DNA of 64,000 nt, from the NCBI RefSeq assembly GCF_000226255.1, contig NZ_AGFG01000029.1:1-64000 (forward strand), in the 5' to 3' direction. Below the pieces are notes generated by a model. The model was given only the letters and a program-made list of their open reading frames with translations. It was not told where the DNA came from and did not search any database. The position numbers and the translations under genes were made by a program. This DNA comes from Desulfovibrio sp. A2. Lineage in GTDB: Bacteria > Desulfobacterota > Desulfovibrionia > Desulfovibrionales > Desulfovibrionaceae. How positions within the stretch are numbered: position 1 is the first letter of the stretch; every line of letters starts with the position of its first letter. Positions 36,725 to 44,565 of the stretch are shown here, in pieces.

Positions 36725-36914
36725 GCGCGACACGCGCGCCCGTTCACCCTCGCGGTTCCGGGAGCATGGCCGCGCCCCCTTCGGACGGCCGCGCTCCCCC
36801 TCCGCCACCCCGCTGCGACGCATCCAGGGGCGCGGGGCCGGTGTATGCACGTTCTCTCGCGCCACGCACGCCGGGCATGCCGCCCGGCGTCAACGAGCGC
36901 GGAAGGAGCACGGC

Positions 36915-37451
36915 ATGGACTGGAAAGGCATAGGCGTCACGGTGGCCCGCGTGGCCCCCTTGCTGGGCGCGGCGCTGGGGGGCCCCGTGGGCGCGGTGGC
37001 CGGTGCGGCCGGGGCGCTCCTGGGGTCCGCCCTGGGCGTCGCGCCCGAGCCGGAAGCGGTGGCGGCGGCCCTGGGCGACCCGCAAACCCTGACCGCCCTG
37101 CGAGAACTGGAAGTGCGCGAACGGGAACGCCTGCTCGACTGGCAGGCCGAGCAATTGCGGGCCGAACTGGACAACACCCGCGACGCCCGCGCGCGAGAGG
37201 TGGCCCTGGCCCGCGCCGGACACGGCGGAGCCTGGGTGACCGGGCTGGTGGCGCTGGTGGTGGTGGCGGGGTTCTTCGGCATGCTGCGCGTGGTGCTGGA
37301 GCAGCCCTCGGTCAGCGAACCGGCCCTGCTGCTGCTTGGTTCGCTGGGCACGGCCTTCGGCGCGGTGGTCAACTATTACCTCGGATCGTCGCTGGGGTCG
37401 TTCCGCAAGGACGAACTGCGCTCGCGCGCCGAAGGGGGCGGCGCGCGATGA
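36915..37451 (+). CDS. Three-TM holin of the GTA type
   Basis: 178 residues. A glycine/alanine-rich hydrophobic segment (about 12-45), a charged helix with the pattern 'TRDARAREVALARAG' (about 87-100), two further membrane helices (about 108-130 and 136-157) and the ending 'NYYLGSSLGSFRKDEL'. This is the layout of the 'holin of 3TMs, for gene-transfer release' family (PF11351 from memory), first described in the Rhodobacter gene transfer agent but also found in prophages. It would form lesions in the inner membrane. GGAAGGAG lies 6 bases upstream. It overlaps the next gene by four bases. Confidence 0.82.
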   Translation: MDWKGIGVTVARVAPLLGAALGGPVGAVAGAAGALLGSALGVAPEPEAVAAALGDPQTLTALRELEVRERERLLDWQAEQLRAELDNTRDARAREVALARAGHGGAWVTGLVALVVVAGFFGMLRVVLEQPSVSEPALLLLGSLGTAFGAVVNYYLGSSLGSFRKDELRSRAEGGGAR

Positions 37452-37792
37452 ACGGCCCAAACGGCCCAGGCGGTCAGGACGATGCCGCTACCGGTGGCGA
37501 GGGGTGGCGGCTGGACCGCCGGGTGGGGGTGCAGGCGCTGGCCGCGGCGGCCACGGCCTTTGCCGGTGCGGTGATGTTGGTCGCCACCGTGCAGGCCCGG
37601 CTGGATGCCATGGAGGCGCGCGCCGCCTCGCTGGACGGCGAGGTGCGCGCCGCGCGCGAGACCGCCGTGTGCGTGGCCCGCATGGACGAACGGCTGGCCG
37701 CCGTGCAGCGCGCGCTGGAGGACATGCGCGCCGATCTGCGCCGCCTGCGCGACGACGCGCGCGCCACCGCCACGGCGAAGGAGGCCCGATGA
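37448..37792 (+). CDS. Small membrane-anchored coiled-coil protein
   Basis: 114 residues: a Gly/Asp-rich start, one membrane helix (about 33-52), then a heptad-patterned coiled coil to the end (ARLDAMEARAASLDGEV...LRRLRDDARA). It overlaps the holin and terminase genes by four bases each (ATGA), so the three are translated together. Proteins of this shape sit beside holins in many prophages (XhlA- or spanin-like), but no lipoprotein partner or clear family motif is visible. Confidence 0.65.
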   Translation: MNGPNGPGGQDDAATGGEGWRLDRRVGVQALAAAATAFAGAVMLVATVQARLDAMEARAASLDGEVRAARETAVCVARMDERLAAVQRALEDMRADLRRLRDDARATATAKEAR

Positions 37793-38664
37793 CCGGAGAA
37801 GACATGCGGATGCCGGATCACCCCGCGCCCAGCGGGCACGCCGCCGCCCCACCAGGGCGGGAAATGGCCGCCCCCCGTTTGGGGGTGCGCCAGCGCCGCT
37901 TCGTCGAGGAATACCTGGTGGACATGTCGCCCGTGCGGGCGGCCGAGCGGGCCGGCTACGCGCCAGACCGGGCAGCCCGCACCGCCTCCCGCCTGCTGCG
38001 CAGCCCGGCCGTGCTGGAGGCGGTGGAGCAGGCCATGCGCCGCCGCGCCGCGCGCACCGAGGTGACCCAGGATCTCGTGGTGCGCGAACTGGCCGCCGTG
38101 GGCTTTTCGGTGATGACCGACCTGTGCCACTGGTCCGACGAAGGCGTGCGTCTGCGCGATTCAACGGATCTGTCGCGGGCTCAGGCCGCCGCGGTGGCCG
38201 AGGTGCGCGAGTCGTCAACGGCAAGGGGCGGACGCCCGGCGCGCGGTGAGCAGCCCGACGGCCCCGTGCGCGGCGGCGTGCAGGTGAAGCTGCACTCCAA
38301 GCTCAAGGCCCTGGAGATGCTGGCCAGGCACCTCGGCATGTTCGGGGTGGCAGCCGGGGGCCCCGGAACCTCCAGAACCGGGTGCAGTCCGGGCGGTGAC
38401 GCCCTGCCCGACGCCGACGCTCCGCCCCAGTTGCCGCCTGAACTGCGCGCCCGCATCGAGGAACTGTACCCCGGCCGCGCACGAGGTCACGCCGCCCTGG
38501 GGGGCGACGCCTGGAACGGCCGCCAGGGCACGGACGGAGATGACGACGACACGGACTGCTGCGAGGGCTGCACGGAAGACGATGACCGCGACGAGGCCGA
38601 CCCCGACAGCGGGGACCACGACGACAGCGGCGACTTCGATCCGACAACCCTTCGCTGCCCGTAG
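37789..38664 (+). CDS. Phage terminase small subunit
   Basis: 291 residues. The region from about 32 to 110 (RQRRFVEEYLVDMSPVRAAERAGYAPDRAARTASRLLR...VLEAVEQAM) is the terminase small subunit helix-turn-helix domain that recognises the packaging site; it continues with an oligomerisation helix and 'HSKLKALEMLARHLGMFG'. The C-terminus is extended by about 110 residues, ending in a very acidic Asp/Glu/Cys-rich tail. No large terminase (ATPase/nuclease) gene lies downstream or anywhere in the window. The start overlaps the upstream stop. Confidence 0.85.
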   Translation: MTGEDMRMPDHPAPSGHAAAPPGREMAAPRLGVRQRRFVEEYLVDMSPVRAAERAGYAPDRAARTASRLLRSPAVLEAVEQAMRRRAARTEVTQDLVVRELAAVGFSVMTDLCHWSDEGVRLRDSTDLSRAQAAAVAEVRESSTARGGRPARGEQPDGPVRGGVQVKLHSKLKALEMLARHLGMFGVAAGGPGTSRTGCSPGGDALPDADAPPQLPPELRARIEELYPGRARGHAALGGDAWNGRQGTDGDDDDTDCCEGCTEDDDRDEADPDSGDHDDSGDFDPTTLRCP

Positions 38665-39109
38665 CCCGGCCGCCCGCCACAAGCGGTGCGCCAGCCCGGT
38701 TGAGCAGGACGCGCGGGATGCGCGGGGTCTCACCGGACTCGCTCGCCTCGCTCGCCAAGGCCATCGGGCTCCATCGGCCCCTTTGGCCCCATTGGGGAGT
38801 CCTCCTGACGGCAGGCACCCTCTCAAAACACGACGGGCCGCCCTTGCAAGGGGCGGCCCGTCACGTCGGCACGCACCGAAAGCCCTTCTCCGTCCTTCCC
38901 CCCACCCGCGCCCGTGGCCTGACGAAATTTTCCGCATACGGCAACCCGGCGTGAGACGAACACCTTTTCCCGCGCCCCGTCCACGCGCGGTCCCGGTCCC
39001 GGAAAAATAATGGAGGGTTGTCGGCGGCAGCCGTACCAATGGTATAGTCGGTCATGCGTCACCGGCGTTCCGCTGGGTGAATGCCGGGCGCAACCGCAAG
39101 GAGCAATCC
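38665..39109. other. Intergenic region after the terminase gene
   Basis: 445 bases. It holds the strong hairpin at 38832-38862 and a -10-like TATAGT at 39043-39048, 62 bases before the zinc-binding protein gene. The position where a large terminase gene would be expected contains no such reading frame. Confidence 0.5.
38832..38862. terminator. Strong hairpin after the terminase gene
   Basis: GACGGGCCGCCC (38832-38843) and its exact complement (38851-38862) form a 12-bp stem with a 7-base loop. On the plus strand no T-run follows; on the minus strand the stem is followed by GTGTTTTGAG, so it may terminate leftward transcripts better. Confidence 0.55.
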
Positions 39110-39313
39110 ATGAAAGGACCCATGCCCGACCCGGTGACCTGTACCTTCTGCGGGCGCAGTTTCGACGCGTCGCCCGAGCAACAGGAACGAGAACTGCGTA
39201 CCCTCTGCGACGACCACTTCTGCCTCGACTGCGCCTGCCACGCCGACCCCGCCATACTGGCCGTGGTTGGCGAAGACCGCCTGCTGGACATCATCGAAAA
39301 CTGGTACGGATAG
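39110..39313 (+). CDS. Small zinc-binding protein
   Basis: 67 residues with four Cys in two pairs plus His: CTFCGRSF, LCDDHFCLDCACH. AAGGAG lies 6 bases upstream of the ATG and a TATAGT -10-like element is upstream. The pattern suggests a single zinc ribbon, perhaps an adaptor protein. I do not recognise a family. Confidence 0.7.
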   Translation: MKGPMPDPVTCTFCGRSFDASPEQQERELRTLCDDHFCLDCACHADPAILAVVGEDRLLDIIENWYG

Positions 39314-39462
39314 CGGGCCCGCCCGCCTGCCGCCCGCCTGCCGCCCGCCTGCCGGACGACACCGGCAAGACGCGCGCGCCGCGTGCGGGGTCTGGCGGTG
39401 CGCCCGCGCAGCGGCGGCGCGCGTTCCCTGCCGTGCCGGGCGCACGCCCCTCCGGCACTGCG

Positions 39463-39891
39463 TCAGCGCCGGGGTTCCAGTCGCAAGCCCACGGGTTCGC
39501 CCACGCTGGCCAACAGGCAGGTCACGCGCACCGGACGGGGCACCCCGTCGGGGGGCGTCAGCACGCCGTCCAGCCGCAGGATGGTGGACACGTAATGCCC
39601 GTCCACCATGCCGTCGTACCGTTCCATGGTGGCCCGCCCGTCGTTGATGAAGACCAGGCTGGACGGCGAGCCGTACTGGGTGGCCAGTTCGATCTGGGCG
39701 TAAGCCATGCAGACCTCCATATCCTGGTCCGACACCTCCGCCCGTGCGAGGGTAGCTGACGACGCGGCCCACAGCGCCACGGCAAACGCCGCCAGCATGA
39801 CGCGCCGCGCCGCGCGCGGAAGCACGCCCGGCAGTTCGCCCGGCAATTCGGCCATGGGCATGGCCAATGGTTTCGATGTGGTGTCTCGCAT
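39463..39891 (-). CDS. Exported protein of unknown function
   Basis: 142 residues with a signal peptide (basic residues near 28, hydrophobic core to about 45, cleavage near ARA-EV). The mature part of about 95 residues begins 'VSDQDMEVCMAYAQIELAT' and has two Cys that could pair. The start at 39891 is tentative because no good ribosome-binding site is seen; an internal Met 10 codons later is possible. No family recognised. Confidence 0.6.
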   Translation of the reverse strand: MRDTTSKPLAMPMAELPGELPGVLPRAARRVMLAAFAVALWAASSATLARAEVSDQDMEVCMAYAQIELATQYGSPSSLVFINDGRATMERYDGMVDGHYVSTILRLDGVLTPPDGVPRPVRVTCLLASVGEPVGLRLEPRR

Positions 39892-40081
39892 GGCTGGGCT
39901 CGCGTCGGGGAGATGGTCGGGGTTCGCGGCTGGCGCTTCCGGCCGGGCCCCCGTCCGCCCGCGCCGGCCCCGCGCTGGCCCGCGCTGGCATGGACGCCGC
40001 CGGTCCAAGCTCCATGCCATATCATGGTGCGGCCAGTGGGTCTGGTCAACCCGCCGTACGGCAAACGACACGCTCGCCCCG

Positions 40082-40753
40082 CTACTTGCAGAGCCCTTCG
40101 CGCCGGGCAGATTCCATCCCTGTGCAATCGCCGTTGGAGCAGCCCTTGCCAAAGTCGGCGCAGGCGGCGGTGATTTCGTCGTCGGCCAGGTTCACCGCCC
40201 CCCGGTAGTTCCACGCCCGGTGCTGCCCCGCGTCAAGTTCGACGGATCGCGTCAGGTCCCTGCGCGCGCCCATCCGGTTGCCCATGCGAAAGGCCACCAG
40301 GCCCCGGTAGGCGTAATTCTCGGGCGAGGGGTGCTGCCGCACCGCGTACGTCAGGTCGTCGAAGGCCTCGTCCCACAGCCCCATGTCGCTGTAGGCCAAC
40401 CCCCGCCGGGCATGGGCCTGCCAGTAGTCTGGCTGCAGGGCGATGGCCTTGTTCAGGTAGGCCACGGCCTTTTCCGGCTCGGTGCAGGTTTCGCCGCCCT
40501 TCCACAGCACATGGGCCATGGCGAAATACTTCTCGGCCTCGGGGTTGACCTTTCCGGAAACCCCCATGGGGTTGTACGCCTTCAACGGCTCTTGCGAGGC
40601 GCAGCCCGCCAGGGCCAACGACAGGGCCAGCAAAAAGGCCACGCCGAAGGTCAACGGCAGTCGCGCCGGAAGCGCCCGTGCCATGACCGGGGCGGATGCG
40701 CGAAGCCGGGAACATTTTGCGGTGGCTGTGGTGCGGGACAACATGAACGGCAT
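40082..40753 (-). CDS. TPR-containing lipoprotein
   Basis: 223 residues from the ATG at 40753 with CAGGAG upstream. The signal sequence is long, ending in a lipobox LALAGC at about residue 57, so the mature protein would be attached to a membrane by lipid. Three TPR-like units follow (about 95-200), then a Cys-rich end (CADFGKGCSNGDCTGM...GLCK). It probably acts as a protein-protein adaptor in the envelope. Its partners are unknown. Confidence 0.8.
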   Translation of the reverse strand: MPFMLSRTTATAKCSRLRASAPVMARALPARLPLTFGVAFLLALSLALAGCASQEPLKAYNPMGVSGKVNPEAEKYFAMAHVLWKGGETCTEPEKAVAYLNKAIALQPDYWQAHARRGLAYSDMGLWDEAFDDLTYAVRQHPSPENYAYRGLVAFRMGNRMGARRDLTRSVELDAGQHRAWNYRGAVNLADDEITAACADFGKGCSNGDCTGMESARREGLCK

Positions 40754-41004
40754 GTCAGTCTCCTGTATGGGTGCGGGCCGCACGGCCCCATGCTGGTGGG
40801 ATGATGGGAGAATGGATGGTTGGTTGGGAGAAAGACGTCGCGCCCGTGTCGCACACGGTCGCCTGTTCGAATTGACGCTCGTCGCCAAGTGGGGTCGATC
40901 ACTCCTTGCGCGGCCGGACGCCCCTGACCTGTCTGGGCCAGCAGGCCTTTTCGGCCTTGCCGGTCGTCAACGCCGCAAATACGCGCCCATCCCCCAAAGC
41001 GCAA

Positions 41005-41031
41005 GCGGGGCGAGCCCCCGGCCCGCCCCGC
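41005..41031 (-). terminator. Possible terminator after motB
   Basis: GCGGGGCG and CGCCCCGC form an 8-bp stem with an 11-base loop, 34 bases past the motB stop on the minus strand. No T-run is present. Confidence 0.3.
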
Positions 41032-41064
41032 GCGAAAATGCGATGCCCGCGCCAAGGGGGCGCG

Positions 41065-41790
41065 TCAGTAGACCACGTTGTACGACATGACTTCCGGCCT
41101 GTGGAAATGGAACTCCACGCGCCGGTTCTTGCCACGCCCTTCGGGGGTGGTGTTGGGTTCCAGCGGCCGCGTGTCCGCGTAGGCTATGCCGCGCAGCCGG
41201 GTGGGCTTGATGCCGCCGCGTTCGATGATGTAGCGCACGGCGGCCGCCGCGCGCGCGCCGGAAAGTTCCCAGTTGGAAGGATAGGGGCTGCCCGCGGCCA
41301 CCTCGCCGCTGTCGCTGTGGCCGCGCACCATCAGGTACAGGTTGTACTCGCGCAGGATCTTGACGACCTCGTCCAGCACCTTGGAGCCTTCCGGCACCAG
41401 TTCCGCCGAGCCTGCCTTGAACATCACGTCGCTGTTCACCCGCAGCAGCACGCCCACGTCGTCGGCGCTGATGCCGCTGGCGTTCTGCGGAATGGCGTCG
41501 GACATCAGCATCTGCTTCAGCTTCTGGGCGATGGCGTAATGCGACTTTTCGGTTTCCGACACCTTGAAGTCGCGCGTATCCAGCTTGTCCACCCCCTGCA
41601 CGAAGGGGTTGTTGGCCACGGGCGACACGTTGCTCGAATCGAACAGTGACCGCTCGGTGGAGAAGTACCCGGCCAGGGCCTGCTTGGTCTCCGGCGGGGT
41701 CATGTTCAGAATCCACATCAGCAGGAAAAAGGCCATCATCGCCGTCACGAAGTCGGCGTAGGCAACTTTCCATGATCCACCGCCTGCCAT
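41065..41790 (-). CDS. motB: Flagellar motor stator protein MotB
   Basis: 241 residues: a single N-terminal membrane helix (about 8-30) with the proton-binding Asp at residue 13 (YADFVTAMMAFF), a plug/linker (about 35-105) and a C-terminal OmpA-like peptidoglycan-binding domain (about 115-235; VRGHSDSG, NWELSGARA, GRGKNRRVEF). With MotA it forms the stator that drives the flagellum. GGGAGG lies upstream of the ATG. It is the last gene of the PilZ-motA-motB group. Confidence 0.95.
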   Translation of the reverse strand: MAGGGSWKVAYADFVTAMMAFFLLMWILNMTPPETKQALAGYFSTERSLFDSSNVSPVANNPFVQGVDKLDTRDFKVSETEKSHYAIAQKLKQMLMSDAIPQNASGISADDVGVLLRVNSDVMFKAGSAELVPEGSKVLDEVVKILREYNLYLMVRGHSDSGEVAAGSPYPSNWELSGARAAAAVRYIIERGGIKPTRLRGIAYADTRPLEPNTTPEGRGKNRRVEFHFHRPEVMSYNVVY

Positions 41791-41857
41791 GGCGTTCCTC
41801 CCTGTGCGCGCGGCGCGGCACGGGCCGGTTCCGGCCCGACGCCGTACACGCGGCGCG

Positions 41858-42703
41858 TCAGCTCTTCAGCTTTTCTTCCATCTCGGCGAACGTGGGCCGA
41901 AAGGTGTGCGGAATGGCCCGGCGGCCATACTCCACCGCGATGATCGGCGTCGATCCCCGGATGGCGGCGGCCACGGCCTCCTTGATCACCGCGAAATACA
42001 TGTGGTGCTCATGGTTGCACTGCTCGATCTTGGCGCCCATGGGGCCGAACACGCCATAACAGAACAGGATACCGATGAAGGTGCCAATGAGCGCCGCGCC
42101 GATGTGGTGGCCAAGCACCTCCGGCGGTTCGCTGATCTTGCCCATGGTCAGCACGACGCCTAGCACCGCCGCCACGATACCCATGCCGGGCAGGGATTCG
42201 GCCATGCGCCCGATGGAATGCGGGGCGATGGACTCTTCCTCGTGCATGGACTTCATGTCCACTTCCATCAGGCTGTCGATCTCGTTGGGGTCGCCGGTGG
42301 TCAGGTACACCCGCAACGTGTCGCCGATGAAATGCACGGTGTGCTTGTCCTTGGCGATGGCGGGGTACTTGTTGAAGATGGAACTGCCTTCCGGCTTTTC
42401 GATGTCCTGTTCGATGCTGATCACCCCTTCGCGGTGCATCTTGACGAACAGCGAGTTGAGCAGCCCGAGTATCTCGAGATACTTGGCCTTGCTCATGCCC
42501 GGATCGCCCATGACCATCTTCAGGTTCTTCATCACCAGCCCAAGCGAATACTTGGTGCTGGAGACGATGAACGCGCCGATGGCCGCCCCGAGGATGATGA
42601 TCAGTTCGGCGGGCTGCCACAGCACGTGCATCACGCCGTGCGACATCAGGTAGCCGCCGATGATCGAGCCGAAGACGACAACAAGACCGAGTATGGCGAA
42701 CAT
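41858..42703 (-). CDS. motA: Flagellar motor stator protein MotA
   Basis: 281 residues with four membrane helices (about 3-22, 32-52, 170-190, 203-223) and the large cytoplasmic loop between helices 2 and 3 that touches the rotor. The loop and the 'MAESLPGMGIVAAVLGVVLTMG' helix are typical of MotA. It lies 67 bases upstream of motB and 9 bases downstream of the PilZ gene, so the three are probably one transcript. Confidence 0.95.
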   Translation of the reverse strand: MFAILGLVVVFGSIIGGYLMSHGVMHVLWQPAELIIILGAAIGAFIVSSTKYSLGLVMKNLKMVMGDPGMSKAKYLEILGLLNSLFVKMHREGVISIEQDIEKPEGSSIFNKYPAIAKDKHTVHFIGDTLRVYLTTGDPNEIDSLMEVDMKSMHEEESIAPHSIGRMAESLPGMGIVAAVLGVVLTMGKISEPPEVLGHHIGAALIGTFIGILFCYGVFGPMGAKIEQCNHEHHMYFAVIKEAVAAAIRGSTPIIAVEYGRRAIPHTFRPTFAEMEEKLKS

Positions 42704-42712
42704 GGCGTATCG

Positions 42713-43321
42713 TCAGTTCCTGTTGGCCTGCACGTCGCCGCACGCATGCACGGCGTCGATTTCCGCAAGCAGATGCTCAAGGTCAAGGCCGGGCGACGGT
42801 GCGGGCAGGATGCCCCGGCCCATGCGGGCCACCTCGTCGCACCAGCGGGTCAGTTCCTTTACGCCGTAGCGCCCCGCGTCGAACATGCGGAAGGCCTTTT
42901 CGGCACGTTCCGGCACGCCGCGTGACGTGATGTGCAGCCCCAGCAGCACGCCGCCGTCCGCATGCTCCACATGCGTCACGCGCGTGCCCAGGAAAAGCGT
43001 GCAGTTGCGCGTCTCCGCGCAGGGCGCGGGGGACAGCAACTTGAGGTAGACATGCATCTCCCCGGAAGGAAGCGCGCCACCGGACTCAAAACGCAAACGC
43101 CGCGCAACGTCTGCCGAAAGGCGCAGACGCAGGCCCCGCGTGCTCACGTCCGTCACGGCGATGCCGCCCCCGCCCGCCATGCCCACCGCGTCGGGCGCGC
43201 CCAGTTCTTCCAGCGACAGCCGGTTCCCGGCCACGGCGCGGTCGCGCCATACGGCGACTTCGCGCAAAAAGCCCGCCGGAGCGTCCACCCTGTAATTGTT
43301 CCTGCGCTCGGTCTCGTCCAT
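42713..43321 (-). CDS. PilZ-domain protein upstream of motAB
   Basis: 202 residues with a PilZ domain: the RxxxR element reads RRNNYR near the N-terminus and the D/NxSxxG element reads DVSTRG (about 59-64), the two motifs that bind cyclic di-GMP. A C-terminal helical part (about 130-202) follows. Being cotranscribed with motA and motB suggests a brake or clutch on the flagellar motor in response to cyclic di-GMP, as YcgR does in other bacteria. This link is inferred from context. Confidence 0.85.
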   Translation of the reverse strand: MDETERRNNYRVDAPAGFLREVAVWRDRAVAGNRLSLEELGAPDAVGMAGGGGIAVTDVSTRGLRLRLSADVARRLRFESGGALPSGEMHVYLKLLSPAPCAETRNCTLFLGTRVTHVEHADGGVLLGLHITSRGVPERAEKAFRMFDAGRYGVKELTRWCDEVARMGRGILPAPSPGLDLEHLLAEIDAVHACGDVQANRN

Positions 43322-43770
43322 CTCTGTTGTGTTCCGGCGCTGGCCGTTCCGGCGGCTTTCGGGGTGCGAGGCATCACGCGGGGTCCACGGGCGTGAAGGA
43401 CCGAAGCGTTCACGACATGGGCATGAAGATATGCGCGGGCACTCGCCCGCGCGACGTCGCGCACGATCCGATCCAAGACCGGTGCGCGCATGGCCTCACC
43501 GCCACGGCGATGCGGCCCGACGCACTCCCTGCCCCTCGTTTTCCCGTAATTGTAGCCGAGAACGCACCGCAAGGAAAGTAGGGGATGCCCCAATCACACC
43601 ATACACCCGGCCGAAGCGCGGCAGCGTGACGCAGCCACATGCCGCTTGGCGTTACGGGCCGATCTGCCCCGCGCTTATGCCGGTTCCGCCCGGCTGGCCG
43701 TGCGCCACCGCGCGGCGAAACCTCATATTTACTGTTGCTTCAATATATATAAAAAGCTATAAAGAGTTCC
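43322..43770. other. Divergent intergenic region with AT-rich promoter patch
   Basis: 449 bases between the PilZ gene (minus) and a small hypothetical gene (plus). The right end (43721-43770) is strongly AT-rich and carries a promoter-like pair. No gene is supported in the remainder, and I cannot place the minus-strand motility promoter. Confidence 0.45.
43735..43763 (+). promoter_or_regulatory. Promoter-like pair directly before the 43771 gene
   Basis: TTGCTT (43735-43740), 17 bases, TATAAA (43758-43763). The start codon follows 7 bases after the -10, which would make the transcript nearly leaderless; an alternative -10 (TATAAA at 43748) would leave a short leader with AAAGAG. Confidence 0.4.
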
Positions 43771-44370
43771 ATGAATACACCTGCCGCCCATTCCTTCGTC
43801 CGCCTTGTTCCCGCCATGCGCGCCCTTGCGGCCTGGCTGGACGCTCCCGCCACCGTGGCCGGACGGAAGCCCGGCGGCTCCGGCGACGCGGCCGCCACAT
43901 TGCGCAGGTTGTGCGCCGACGGGCTGCGCTGCCTGGCGGACAATGCGGACGAGTACGACCGGCTCATCGCCCGGCCCAACGCCTTCGCCGCGCATTTCGC
44001 CGCCACGGTGGCCATGCTGGCCCCTGCGGCGGCCAGCTTCGCCGCCACGGGCGCGCACCCGGACGACGGCTCCGCTCCCGCCCCATCCGCCGCCATGCTC
44101 GACGACGCGACGTTCATGCTGGTGGAAGACATGGCCGCCCTTTTCCGCGAACGCAGCCTGCGCGCGCCCGAAGACGCCCCGCGCCATGCCGAGGAAGCCC
44201 TGCTGGCCCACTTCGAGCATGGTGGCGAATGGGTGCCCGCCGATGGCACCACGGTCACCGACTGGTACTACGTGCGCCTGCCCGCCCTGGTCCTGGCCCA
44301 ATTGCTGCGCCGGGCAGAGTCCGCCGCGCGTGCCGCCGGGCCCTGCGGCGTTCAGCCCCCCCGCCGTTAA
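43771..44370 (+). CDS. Hypothetical helical protein
   Basis: 199 residues, no signal peptide, Ala-rich and mostly helical by composition. The end 'WYYVRLPALVLAQLLRRAESAA' could be an amphipathic or weak membrane helix. I do not recognise a family. It is preceded by an AT-rich promoter patch, which supports its being expressed. Confidence 0.55.
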   Translation: MNTPAAHSFVRLVPAMRALAAWLDAPATVAGRKPGGSGDAAATLRRLCADGLRCLADNADEYDRLIARPNAFAAHFAATVAMLAPAAASFAATGAHPDDGSAPAPSAAMLDDATFMLVEDMAALFRERSLRAPEDAPRHAEEALLAHFEHGGEWVPADGTTVTDWYYVRLPALVLAQLLRRAESAARAAGPCGVQPPRR

Positions 44371-44565
44371 CATTCCCCGCCTGCCATCTCCTGCCGGGCA
44401 CACGTCCTGACCGCGCTTGGCCCGTATCCGCCCCTGCCGCCGCCCGCACGGGCATGCCCCCCGCCGACAGCCCGCCGACAGTCCTCCGGCGGCGATACCC
44501 GTTGCGTTCGCCCGCGCGTTCTGCCAATACTGGAAAAAGTCCCACACTCACCTCCTGCAGCACGA

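Noticed and set aside
38665..39109. A hidden large terminase gene after the small subunit
   Set aside because: The gap is only 445 bases, has stops in all frames and shows no Walker or nuclease motif.
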